Source: Durusdinium trenchii
Lineage: Eukaryota > Sar > Dinophyceae > Suessiales > Symbiodiniaceae
Length of the DNA stretch: 64,000 nt
Direction: 5' to 3'
Assembly: GCA_963970005.1 (NCBI GenBank)
Contig: CAXAMN010021585.1
Span: forward strand, 147,300-211,299
Shown: positions 47,111-57,119 of the stretch, in pieces
Position numbering within the stretch: position 1 is the first letter of the stretch
Layout of the letters: each line of letters opens with the position of its first letter
Notes under the pieces: generated by a model
Databases searched by the model: none
What the model saw: only the letters and a program-made list of their open reading frames with translations
Told to the model about the DNA's origin: nothing
Translations under genes and position numbers: made by a program

Positions 47111-48252
47111 GATTTTTCAATTCGCTTTTGATTGAAGGTCATGCCGGGAAAGACGAATTAGTGTCAAGTTCAGAAACTCGAAAAAGCTTGGGTTCATGGT
47201 TGGGCCCAATATTAATCAAACATGATTTCTTGGCACGCCCTACCTGGCAAATTGCTGTGTCAATGGTTTTTGTCGGCATCGACATCGCCAATTGTTTGGC
47301 CACAAGAGAAGAGCAGGACAAGAGCGGCCACAGAGCCCGCCCACAGAGTTCAGGGGTGCGGCCAGTCAGTGTGTCCAGGGCTGGTCAGCGCGGCCAGAGG
47401 ACAAGAGGAGGACAAGACCCGGCCACAGAGTTCAGGGGCACGGCCAGTCAGTGTGGCCAGCTCTTTTTTAAGCGTAGAACCCCAACAGTCAACTGATTAG
47501 TGGAATCGTTTTGACCCTGTTTGGTGTCTATTTTGGTATAATCAAAAAAGCACCCAACTTTCCACTTTCCGAAAACAAGTTTCCAGAATTCTGAACAATG
47601 TATCCAGTTTCCGATCACCGCTTTTCGGTTTTTCGAATTCCAGTTTCTGACCCAACTTTTGGTTTCCGAATTCACAACGCAGGTGCCCGAACTCAACGCT
47701 GATCCACGAATGGGACTGGCTTGTCAGCCTTTGCCTCGCTTTCTGCTGAATGTTGCCATTATACTTCCTCAATCTTTGGAGAGCTCTGAACTGAAGAGTT
47801 GCTTGTACTGGCTCACCGCGACAAAAAGTCCCGTGCGCGCATCAGTCAATTCTGGATGCCCACACAAAGCACTGTGAGATACTTGGGGTCACAGCGTGAG
47901 CGCCGAGTATGACCCAGATGCTAGCTTGCCCTGGTCCCTCCCTAGTTACAAACAGGTAAGAAGCGCTGTTTTGAAGGTGGCTTTTCTCCATGAAGTGGAC
48001 GATGTGTTTTCAACCCAAGAGCCCCAGGCAAAGGGACACCAAAAAGTAAAAAGGGAACCCGTACTGCAGGACTTCCTACTATATCCCCATCTGACCTGTT
48101 CCAACCCGACAGGCACCGGGCCTGGTCTGGGACTGGGACCTAAGACAGTGGATTGAGAGTAGATGGCACAAGCCATCACAATCCCCAATGTCGGGGGTTT
48201 ACATATATGGACCCCTATCTTTTCAAACATTTTGGTGTGCCACTATACATGG

Positions 48253-48274
48253 CATAGTGGTCCCCAAATAGATA
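48253..48274 (+). repeat. Inverted repeat arm, left
   Basis: A 22-bp sequence (CATAGTGGTCCCCAAATAGA plus TA) that recurs exactly reverse-complemented at 50012-50033. Both copies have TAGTGGCACG or AAGTGGCACG and CCAATACAT nearby, so they are parts of a larger dispersed repeat of about 115 bp. Confidence 0.8.
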
Positions 48275-50011
48275 GTGGCACGATTTCCAATACATGTTGA
48301 AAGGGGTTTTACCTTTCTATCTATTAGGAAAAATTTTGTTGGTCTATAAACGCTGAAGCTACACAAACAACATGTTCTATTTTGGATGAAATGGTCCATG
48401 CCTCAGGTCGTGAAGTTTATGCCATGGACCGACAAGCACAGGTGGGGCGAAGCGTTTTCGCGTATCGCGGAGTGTAGAAGCGCGCTTGCGCGCCTCGGAT
48501 ATGTTAAATTATGATGCATTGCCAGGGCGCCAGAGGCGATCCTCAATCCTTGAACATTTTGGACATCCACCACCGGGCTGTTGCTGACCGGGTTGTTGCG
48601 AGTGTGACACTTCATTCAACTTCATTCCATGTATAGGCGTGACAAGGCTTCTGCTTTTAACCGATCCCATATGCTTGGTTGGAACTTCGATCCATGGAGA
48701 CCTTGTCGTCCCAACCCTTCCTGTTCAGGACCTGAGTCATTCTGGGTGAAAGGAACTCCTGGCTATGCCGCTGGCCTGCTACTGTGCTGCTGTGCTGCTG
48801 GTTTGTTGGTTTGCTGCTCCGGCTCCGACCGATCGCCGACCAGAGCGGAGCACCTTAGGACCCGTGTTGCGAGATGGCTATGTTGGCGATGTTACCCTGA
48901 AAACTCACATGGACCCTGAGAATGGACCTGTGGTTTCGACCATTTTCCACTAAAAACCCAGTGGTTTTAGTGGTTTTGGGGGTTCCATGTTCATCTTCCA
49001 GGACGTATGTTAGTGCTCAGGGAAGGGTGCGACGTGGAAACGGATGGGTTCCGACCCAGTTCCGGGCCACCAGCGCTTCGCGTCGCCTTCGCGTCGCCTT
49101 CGCTTCGTTGGCCGTGCGAACGGGCAGGACTGGGTGGACAAGGTGGAGAAAGAAGCGGCTGGGGGCTCTCAGCTGAGCAGAGCCCAGCGATGCTGGTCCG
49201 GCAAAGATGTTGGTGGTCCGGTGGCAGTGAAGGTTGCTCAAACCCCACCATTGCATACCATGGCCATCCATGGCCACCATTTGAGTATGTTGTGTGCTGC
49301 CTCGCCTCGTGGCTGGCTGGCCGCTTTAGGGGTTGGGAGCTAGAGGATTGTTCAGCCATATTCATCCAGAAAATCAGCCGTGTGTAGGTTGTGGATCGAT
49401 CAGTCCCACCAGACTCTCAGCTTTCTGAGAGTCTGGGACAGGTGATCCAGATGTCACTAGATGTCCCAAGATGTGCTGTGCAGTCTGCCCCAAGTGACTT
49501 ATGGCAGTGACTTATAAGTGATTCCAGTGAATGGTTTGATTTGACTTATGCCTGTTCTGGCAGTTCTGGGATGCGAGTTCTGGCATGCGAACTGCAGTTC
49601 TGGGATGAATGCCTTGGTTGTTCAATTTCCAACGATGAAGCCAAGCAGGGCATAATCCCCAACGGATTTAGGGGTTCGGCTTCCACGACAGACCAACCCC
49701 AAAATGACTGTTCGCTAGAGTCTGCTAGAGGAACACAGCATTTCGGGGTGTGAACATCTTCAGGGGCCTTTGCAGGGAGGCTTAGGGAGGCTGATGTGGA
49801 ACCGATGTGGATTTCAACCGATGTCACCCCTCTTTCAACTGAGGAGGGTGCAAACTTCATCAAACACCAGGGTTCGTGCCCCACAAATGTGGATCAAGTG
49901 GGTTTCGCAGAATGTTTCCCCTCTATAGCGATCCCACAAAATAGAAAGTGGCACGGTTATATAAAGTCTCCAATACATTCTTATAGTGGGGATCTGCACA
50001 TCTACTTTTTA

Positions 50012-50033
50012 TATCTATTTGGGGACCACTATG
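50012..50033 (-). repeat. Inverted repeat arm, right
   Basis: Exact reverse complement of 48253-48274, 1.74 kb away. The related repeat body extends left to about 49917. Confidence 0.8.
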
Positions 50034-52802
50034 AACGTGATGTCTAAACACATTTGAGGTCGAAAGCCTCACCGGCTACCGCGATGGGGTGCCGGAGCTC
50101 AGAGCTGAGCGAGCTCCTGGAGTTGGAAAGGAATGGGAAGATCCTTTTTCCAACTAATGGGAAGACACCTAGCTAGATGAAAAGGATCGATTGATGGATC
50201 TTCATAGAATTCTTCCTAGCGATCAGTTGGGTTGAAACGGAGTGAATGTATATAGGCGTATAACGGTATATATGTCTATAACTTCCTCAGAGTGCTCCTT
50301 TTATATATCTGTGCTGTGAAAAACATTCTATGGAGTCATAGCCTTAATTCCACGGACGTTTATACACAAGCTACGGGGGTGTACTGGTGAGCCACGAGTG
50401 TTTTTCCCGCACGTGTATTTATTTTTCAAATGATGTTTATTTTGGTTGCGTATGTTTGGTTCACAGACCTAAATAAAGGTATGTTGAACTAACACCAAAA
50501 GAAAAGGAACCACGAGGTTGCAGGTATCTATACCAGGGCCCTCCAACAGGCCACCACCCGCCACTTTTAAGTCTCCATTTCAGCCAGAAAAAGGAGTGTT
50601 TGGGAGCGTAAATTCATAGAACACCCTTTTGTCTAACTTCCAAAAAGAGGGGCTGGTTCTGAGACCTGAGTGGAGAGTGGAGAGTGGAGAGAAGTGCAGA
50701 AGGAGAACCCCTGATATGAACAGTTGTGAACCTCAGAACCTCTAGGTGTTTCATTCTTTTTTTTTTGAACAACCCCCTGCCACGCTTTCCTGGCTTTTAT
50801 TCCAGCACTCCAGATCTCCTGTCAGGTGGACACCATGATGGAGGCAGGACCATGCGACCACGCTTCCATGAAGGTGTGACGAGAGAAAAACCTTTGATTC
50901 AACGCACGTCTCTGGGTGGCCAGAGAGAAAAGAACACACCCTGTGTCACCCAAAAGGATTTGTACGTGTGTGGAAGATCACCCTGAGGACGCCATGTTTG
51001 TGGGTTCCTAAGTTCGTTCGGGGCGGAGAGCTGACGCAACTCATACCCACAGGTCAAGATCAGAGCGGCGCACCATGCAGATCTCCCGCTCACGTCTCCC
51101 ACCTGACAGGGCCGCAGGGGGCCGGCTCGCCTGCTTTCCCCTGCCTGCGTCCGGTGAAAAACACTGCTCAATGATGCTCAATGTTTGGTTCAAGAAACTG
51201 AACACCATGATGTTCAACTGAACACCAGGTGTGCCCGTTTTTCGAAGACCAGGTCTTCACCGTCGACTCTGTGTTGGGTCGACTCGTCCGGAGGTGCATG
51301 TCGTGGGGCTGAGTCACCACAGCGCCCCGGTGGAGGCCGAAGGGTCTGCCCGGGCGCGGCGCGGCGCGCGCCGCGTGGGCGAACGCATGGGAAAGAGGCC
51401 TTGGCAAACCCTAGGGATTGGTTCCACCCCAGCTTTGAGGGTGCTTGATGTGCTTGGGATCAGTTGGAATACCCGGTGATTGCGGGTTCTGAAGATCCCG
51501 AAGGGGCAGAGATCTTTGAGTCCTGAAAGCGATTGATGTTGAGGGGACTGAAGAGTCAGGAAGGTGAGGAGGGCGAGGGAGGCCTTGCAAATGGAGTATG
51601 CTGGAGTAGCACCATCCAAACACCACTAGAGTCCAAAGGAGAATTCGACAGACTGAAAAGGACTCTGAAGTTCCAGCAACTACATGGAACCGATCCGGGA
51701 AAAGCTCTGGGTCGCTTGCCAATGATAGGTAACAGCAACACATCAGACCTATTCACCTTCACCTCTTTGACGGTCCAGCTGTGGGTGATGACCAAGCGAC
51801 CCAGGTGCACCAGGTGGATGAGCGGCAACATGAGCGGCAAGGGAGTGTAACAGACATCAAATGCATGCCCCACAGCAAAATATGAACATGATGGAAACGC
51901 ATTGGTTTTTCACATGCATGAAGATAATGGCATTTATTGAAATATGTCCCAAAGAAAAAATATGAACAGATGGAGTTCGTTCGTTTTCACCGGAATTTCT
52001 CCGAGTTCGATCGTTCCCGCAGAGTTCCCACACAAGTGTTTTCGCTCCCAGGCATCCGCGGTGAGGTCTGGGTGCTTCCAGTTCCGACCCAAAGGCACAT
52101 GCAGATTATATATAGTATAGACTACGTTATATAATACCACAATAATGATATAACCACATATATATATAGTAATAATTGATTATAATATAGACACTCCATG
52201 TATGGAATCCATACCTACATTGATCCCTGAAACCACAAAGGAAAAATAGAAAAAACAACACAACAAGAATCTGATGGCGTGGTACCACATCAAGACACCA
52301 TCACAGGCAAAACAGAGTTGGATACGTTGGGTACACAAATTGTCGTTGGATACAGCTTGTGAAGTCGGTCAATGGAACAAAAATCCTTCTTACTAGTATT
52401 GAAATGTATTGAAATAATCCCTTTTTGGTAAGGACATCTGGATGTTTGTTCCTTTCTATGAAACCGGAATAGCTATTGTTCAAGTGGCAATCCGAGAAAC
52501 GTTCGGAAGATGCTTGTTCATCAAACGTAGTTCCTGTAGGTTTGGAAGATTTTGGAAGGGTCTTGTTGGAACAACCTCACCGGGCCTACCTGCCTCCGCG
52601 CAGGTCCGCGAGAAGCTTGCGGTGGCACAAGCGGATTGGAACGCTTACGCACAGGCGATGTGCTCCGTTGGCAATGGAACGGGAGAAACCATCTCATCAA
52701 GCTATACTTGTATGTGGGTCTGTAGTCAAGTAGGGAGATCTCCAAAGGACCCCCCGTGAAAGAAGGAAAATAGACCAGTCTACCGGGGGGTCTCCCTATA
52801 TT

Positions 52803-52922
52803 TAAACATGTTTCAGGTCTGGCAGGCTTGGGTGAACATGTATTCATTACTGCCATAGGTTTGAACCAACGAATGTTTTGGCTCAAGTGACTTGGCCAAA
52901 ATAGCGTTTGTTCTCTCTTTTT
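52803..52922 (+). repeat. Split direct repeat A1
   Basis: 120 bp, equal in length and sequence to A2 (62172-62291), starting TAAACATGTTTCAGG and ending TTCTCTCTTTTT. It contains the spliced-leader-like 12-mer (52876-52887) in a hairpin. Confidence 0.95.
52876..52902 (+). promoter_or_regulatory. Spliced-leader-like hairpin in A repeat
   Basis: TTTTGGCTCAAG, the last 12 nt of the dinoflagellate spliced leader, is followed after TGA by CTTGGCCAAAAT, which is nearly its reverse complement. The RNA would fold into an imperfect stem. The same hairpin is in A2 (62245-62271). Function unknown; a leader relic or a leader-mimic is inferred. Confidence 0.55.
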
Positions 52923-52981
52923 GAGGGCGGAACCCTTGGAGAGACAGTTCTTTTTTGTGCAGGGAGGGACCCTGTTTTCCC

Positions 52982-53765
52982 ATGAGCGAGTTGGGAACAA
53001 GCCTTGCTGCCTACACCAGGTACCAGGTGATCCATGCCGCCGCGTGGATGGAGTTCAGCGCTCACCTTCAGGAGCTGGTTGCTGAGGGGCGCGAGCGGGA
53101 AGCTTTGCGCCTCTGGGCCTCCGTGGTGGAGTTGGTGCATCTGGGGTCTCCAAGGCAACCCCTCTCCATCGCTGGGTTCCCCCCGGTTCGTCGGTTCGTA
53201 TGTACCACCATTCCGTGTGCAAGGTGCACCGACCGTCGGGGCGGCTTCCAGTTCCCATGGGTGGGCGTATGGAACCGCCGCTGCTTGCTGGTTCAAGAGG
53301 GACTTGGGCCAGCGGTCGCGTGGCAGCGCTACCATGCCTCTGCGGCGCGCTTGGACCGCCTGGCGCTGCAGTGGATTGCCTTCGACCTGGGCCCGTTGGA
53401 CATCTTGCCAGTCCACGTTGGCTTGGCCGTGGAGCGGCTGGACGACGGGGACGATGGCATCGACACCGAGGAGTTCTTCGAGTTGGTTCGGCTTTGGCAG
53501 CAGGGGAGGCGGCCATGGCGGGAACCATGGTCGTCCCTGGTTGGGACCCCAGGTATTCCCCGGGAAGTCGCGAATGCAGGCCGATCCATCCGTGCGATCC
53601 TGGGGGCCGTGGCCTATGACGTTGAGTACATCCCCCCCCCTCTGCCTCCTTTGTCGCCTGCCCACGTTCGAGTCCTGTCGAGTCTGTCGATCGATCGTTT
53701 GTGAAAGCTGCAACTTCTGGTCACGGCAGTGCCCGTTGTGTATCGACAGTTCTGGCTCAGACTAG
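52982..53765 (+). CDS. Zinc-binding ORF1, frame-broken
   Basis: Starts at the first ATG after A1 (MSELGTSLAAY). About 215 residues in the first frame include a CxxxxxCxxC cluster (FVCTTIPCARC) and an acidic helical region. At a C9 run (53632-53640) the protein-like text moves by one base into a frame that encodes eight cysteines spaced C-x2-C-x7-C-x2-C-x4-C-x2-C-x6-C-x2-C (53643-53738), a RING-like or other cross-brace zinc site, then stops at TAG 53763-53765. Without the shift the first frame ends at 53704. It is either a one-base insertion in the C run or a programmed shift. It could be the element's nucleic-acid-binding or ubiquitin-ligase-like accessory protein. Function is not established. 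Confidence 0.6.
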
Positions 53766-53787
53766 TGCGATAGTCCTTGCAGGGCTC

Positions 53788-56748
53788 ATGGCTGACAGGG
53801 GGCGTTATGCGGTCGAGTCAGCGGGGAGCTCCAGGTGGGACCCGGAGACCTCGTCTGAAGTGGCCCAAGCCGCCCGTGTTCGCGAGTTCAGGGAGCAATA
53901 CCACCTCTTGGACGACGCGGACTTTGCCTTTGCCTTTCGGTCAGCGGAAGAGGCCTTGTTGGCCGGGGGCCGGGGATTGGCCGATGCTTGGACCAAGGCC
54001 CGCTCCGAGCAGACTGAGGAGCTGATGCCGTTGGCGGCCTCTACAGTGGAAGCGGGCTCGAGTCGCGACAGGCCGGCACATGCTCTTCACCTACCCGCTC
54101 CTCCAGTGCCTGTTCGGAAGGGAGTGACCCTTTCTCAACAAGCTTTCAGTGCTGACAGTGTGAACAGGCGAGTCGAAGCGCTGGCCAAGGTGTTTGAGGA
54201 CGCCGGGATTCATCGCCCTTCCGTGGGGAACCTATCAGATGCGATCCTAGCGGAGTGGAAACTGCAACTCACTCGATTGGCGCAGGTCAAAGTGACCAAA
54301 TCTGAACCTCAGACAGTGGTGAACGCTGTGCGCACGTGGTCGGAATTGGTCAGCTTCATGCGTTCTCGAGATAGGACTACGATCGAGCATTTGGATTTGG
54401 CGTCATTCCTGGCCTCCGGCTCCAAAGGACCCAAGCGGGCATTGAACTCGCTTCGCTGGCTGAATGAACTGGGGCATTTGGGGTGGCAGCTGGATGCGAT
54501 CGTGCTGGACCCACCTGCCTCGCGGCGGGCAGCTGCGCGATCCCAGGCTCTCGTTGTCGAGCCGCCCATGCTCACCCACTTGGAGCGTGGCATCAAGGAA
54601 GCCTTCACCCGACAGGACCCTCGCTGGACTGCGATGTTGGGGAGTTGGATCGTTGGCGTAGGGGTACTACGCTACCGGCATGTCCAACGTGCTCAGATGG
54701 TGCGATTGTCCCGCTCAACGATGTACTGCCATTGCCCCAAAGGGAAGCAGGCGAGCAAACGTGATGGCTTCGATTTCTCCATCCCTTCGCAGTTCACAGA
54801 TGGCTGGCCCTGGGCAGAGCATGTGGTGGCCCTTCGGAACCAGTTGCCTGAGGCCCAACGAGATGCAGGCGGCCTCTGCTTCAATCGGGAGGGCCGCGCG
54901 TGGGACATCTCTGAGGTGCAAGCCGCAGGCCGTGAGCTGTTCCAGGACCTTGTGACCGACGTGGCCGACCTCTCCACCTACTCGTGGCGCCGGCTCATGC
55001 CCACGGCGGCGTTGCTGGCCAAGTACACCCCGGTTGAGATGGTGGCCTTGGGGGATTGGCAATCCAAGAGTGAGCTACCTCAGGAGGCCGCCATGCCGAC
55101 ACACTACGCAGGCAGCCGTGATCTCGTCAGCATGAGGCTCAAACATCTGTCGCTGGGACTTGTCGCCAGGTTGGGCGAATTTGATGCCTGGGAACTGGCA
55201 ACTCCAGCCGCCATCACTGCCGCAGTGGACGCGGCCAAGCCCGAGGTGCAGCGGGCAGTGAGCCTCGACAAGCACAGCTTGTGGGACAAGCCGATGTCGG
55301 TGGCAGCAGCGCAGCGCGCGTTCGCCTTCTCGCGAGAGCGTGCAGCGCTCACAAGAGCGGCGCAAGCTAGTTCCAAGCGCTCCGAAGCTGTGATGCCCCC
55401 TTCCATCAATGGCAAGGTGGTCACTCGTTTCCTGAGGAACGGCAAGGCGCTATGCCCCAACTTTCAGTTGGACGCCTGCCACGTGGGCGAGGGGACCTGT
55501 GGTGAAGCCCACCTTTGCGCCATCGTGCTGAAGACTGGCCGTGCCTGCGGAGGGAAGCATCCAGCTCAGGCTTGCTTGGCAAAGCGCTATGTGGTGGCCG
55601 AGGATGTCGAGCACACCCCTCTGGCGAACGTCGCAGTGCCCAGCACCGCAGAGCCAGTTGCTCTCCCTGTGGCCGACGCCCCTGAGGCTCCACATCGTTC
55701 ATCATCGCCAGAGAGCACCTCCAGTGAAGATGAGTCCTCAGCAGGCCCTCGCTCCCCGAGCGCGTCCCCGAGTCCAGTCCCTGCTCCCAAGGCCAAGAAG
55801 CCGCGCACTGTGCCACCCCCGGACGCTGAGGCAGCACCCTCTCCAGCGCAGCCCGTGGCGCCCAAGGCAATGCCGCCCTCGGTGGCAGCGACAGCTGCGG
55901 CGCCCAAAGCCTCGGAGGTCATTCCACCATGGCGAGCAGCAGCAGCCGAAGCCACGGAGGCTCCCAGCGACATCTTCGAGATGCCCGAGCCCCCGGCCGC
56001 GTTCACACCCAATGTGCACGACCAGCGGTGGGACCGCTTGGCCACTGTGCGGGGGAAGAGCGCGCAGGCACCGACCAAAGTGCTGTCCGTCCAAAGTGGC
56101 GGCACGTTGTGGTTGGGTGGATTGCCTACGAACAGGTCAGCATCAGCCTTTCCATCCGTCACTCTTCAAGTGGCATGCATGCTTGAGGAGCCTTCGCAGC
56201 GGGGTGGCATTTGCTTGCAGGGAGCGACCCTGCGCAAGTTCGCTATCGCCCACCCTGATAGGCGAGACGAGCAATGGCGCGACCTGTTTCCGCTCCTGTG
56301 CAATACGTTGTGGGGAGGTGAGGATGTGCTCCTCCACTGCATTAGTGGCCGGCATCGCGCGGCGGGTACCGCGTGTATGATCCGAGCCATTCTGCTCCGG
56401 GAGCGCTTCGAAGCAGCTTGGGACTACTTGGCAAGTGTGAGGGATGTCGACATCCAAGGCTTGCTGAGAGACAGGGCCTTGGCTGGTTGGATCCATGAGA
56501 CCCTTCGCACATCTAGTCTGGGCAATGCCTGGCCCCGGCCAACCGGATACATCGCGACCGCCCGCAGTCAGCTGCACATCCAGGGCTATGAGGACACTCC
56601 CCTCTGCTCACATCGCCAGAGCGGCCAGAAGGGCAAAGGGCGTTTGACAAACCCGTCGAAGTGTACCTCGAAGATGGAGGCGATTGCCTGGGGCAGGCCA
56701 ACATGCCAAGTTTGTGCCAATAGAGCACCAGCCTCCTGGATCCCTTGA
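53788..56748 (+). CDS. Tyrosine recombinase + CCCH + phosphatase-like protein
   Basis: A 986-residue protein from ATG 53788 (MADRGRYAVE), 22 nt after ORF1; the frame is open to 53701 but that part overlaps ORF1. Residues about 130-230 look like a SAM-like core-binding domain. The catalytic recombinase shows Arg in VLRYRH (R295), Lys in CPKGKQ (about 316-321), YSWRR (398-402) in place of HxxR, GDWQ in place of GH, and Tyr440 in THYAG as the nucleophile. It integrates the circular DNA. A CCCH zinc finger follows (C556..H575), then a Ser/Pro/Ala-rich linker. Residues about 772-900 resemble a dual-specificity phosphatase: LWLGG, an Asp-rich HPDRRDEQW, and the P-loop HCISGRHR (Cys851, Arg857). A CxxC pair lies near the C-terminus. 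The phosphatase-like call rests on motif and order. Confidence 0.85.
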   Translation: MADRGRYAVESAGSSRWDPETSSEVAQAARVREFREQYHLLDDADFAFAFRSAEEALLAGGRGLADAWTKARSEQTEELMPLAASTVEAGSSRDRPAHALHLPAPPVPVRKGVTLSQQAFSADSVNRRVEALAKVFEDAGIHRPSVGNLSDAILAEWKLQLTRLAQVKVTKSEPQTVVNAVRTWSELVSFMRSRDRTTIEHLDLASFLASGSKGPKRALNSLRWLNELGHLGWQLDAIVLDPPASRRAAARSQALVVEPPMLTHLERGIKEAFTRQDPRWTAMLGSWIVGVGVLRYRHVQRAQMVRLSRSTMYCHCPKGKQASKRDGFDFSIPSQFTDGWPWAEHVVALRNQLPEAQRDAGGLCFNREGRAWDISEVQAAGRELFQDLVTDVADLSTYSWRRLMPTAALLAKYTPVEMVALGDWQSKSELPQEAAMPTHYAGSRDLVSMRLKHLSLGLVARLGEFDAWELATPAAITAAVDAAKPEVQRAVSLDKHSLWDKPMSVAAAQRAFAFSRERAALTRAAQASSKRSEAVMPPSINGKVVTRFLRNGKALCPNFQLDACHVGEGTCGEAHLCAIVLKTGRACGGKHPAQACLAKRYVVAEDVEHTPLANVAVPSTAEPVALPVADAPEAPHRSSSPESTSSEDESSAGPRSPSASPSPVPAPKAKKPRTVPPPDAEAAPSPAQPVAPKAMPPSVAATAAAPKASEVIPPWRAAAAEATEAPSDIFEMPEPPAAFTPNVHDQRWDRLATVRGKSAQAPTKVLSVQSGGTLWLGGLPTNRSASAFPSVTLQVACMLEEPSQRGGICLQGATLRKFAIAHPDRRDEQWRDLFPLLCNTLWGGEDVLLHCISGRHRAAGTACMIRAILLRERFEAAWDYLASVRDVDIQGLLRDRALAGWIHETLRTSSLGNAWPRPTGYIATARSQLHIQGYEDTPLCSHRQSGQKGKGRLTNPSKCTSKMEAIAWGRPTCQVCANRAPASWIP

Positions 56749-57119
56749 GGAGGCTGTGGCACCTGTTTTCATCTTGTCGCACAGCGACACATAAGAGCAG
56801 CTAGCCCCCTTTTGGCGATGGAGTGATCCGTTGCCCGTGGCGAGCTTGACCAAGACAGCGTGAAAACAGAGTGCAGTCTCCTGACAGGGGTATTCGGTGA
56901 GGGGGGAGTTTCGCCTAGGCGGGTAGGATCGAGGTGCAGGGAGAATTGACCGAGCCGCAGAAGCATGTCCATGAGGACGTCGTTCGGTCTGTCCCTATGT
57001 CTTCCTTCCCCCCCCCGTCTCCGGACTCGTCACGGCCGTAGTCATTGTGCAGGAGGAGAGGGACTCCTCCGAGCGGGCAGCTTTGGCTTAGGCGCGTGGG
57101 AAGGGATCCCCGAGACAGC
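56749..57119. other. Gap between recombinase and Gag ORFs
   Basis: 371 bp without a plausible ORF. It contains a TGTCGC-ACA-GCGACA hairpin near 56775-56789 and a poly-C run near 57008-57017. Possibly the leader of a separate transcript for gag-pol; no promoter or acceptor can be assigned with confidence. Confidence 0.4.

Larger units (their letters stand above)
47120..52802. other. Gene-free flank of the YR element
   Basis: No recognisable gene. It contains a direct repeat of CACAGAGTTCAGGGG in 47340-47440, a 22-bp inverted repeat pair (48253-48274 and 50012-50033), GC-rich tracts near 49070-49140 and 51350-51380, and an imperfect inverted repeat (52731-52756 and 52783-52798) directly before the YR element. 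Confidence 0.5.

Noticed and set aside
52731..52798. Inverted repeat TAGGGAG..CCCCCCG / CGGGGGGTCTCCCTA just before A1 as a terminal repeat of the YR element
   Set aside because: It lies outside A1, is interrupted by about 10 nt in one arm and has no counterpart at the right end.
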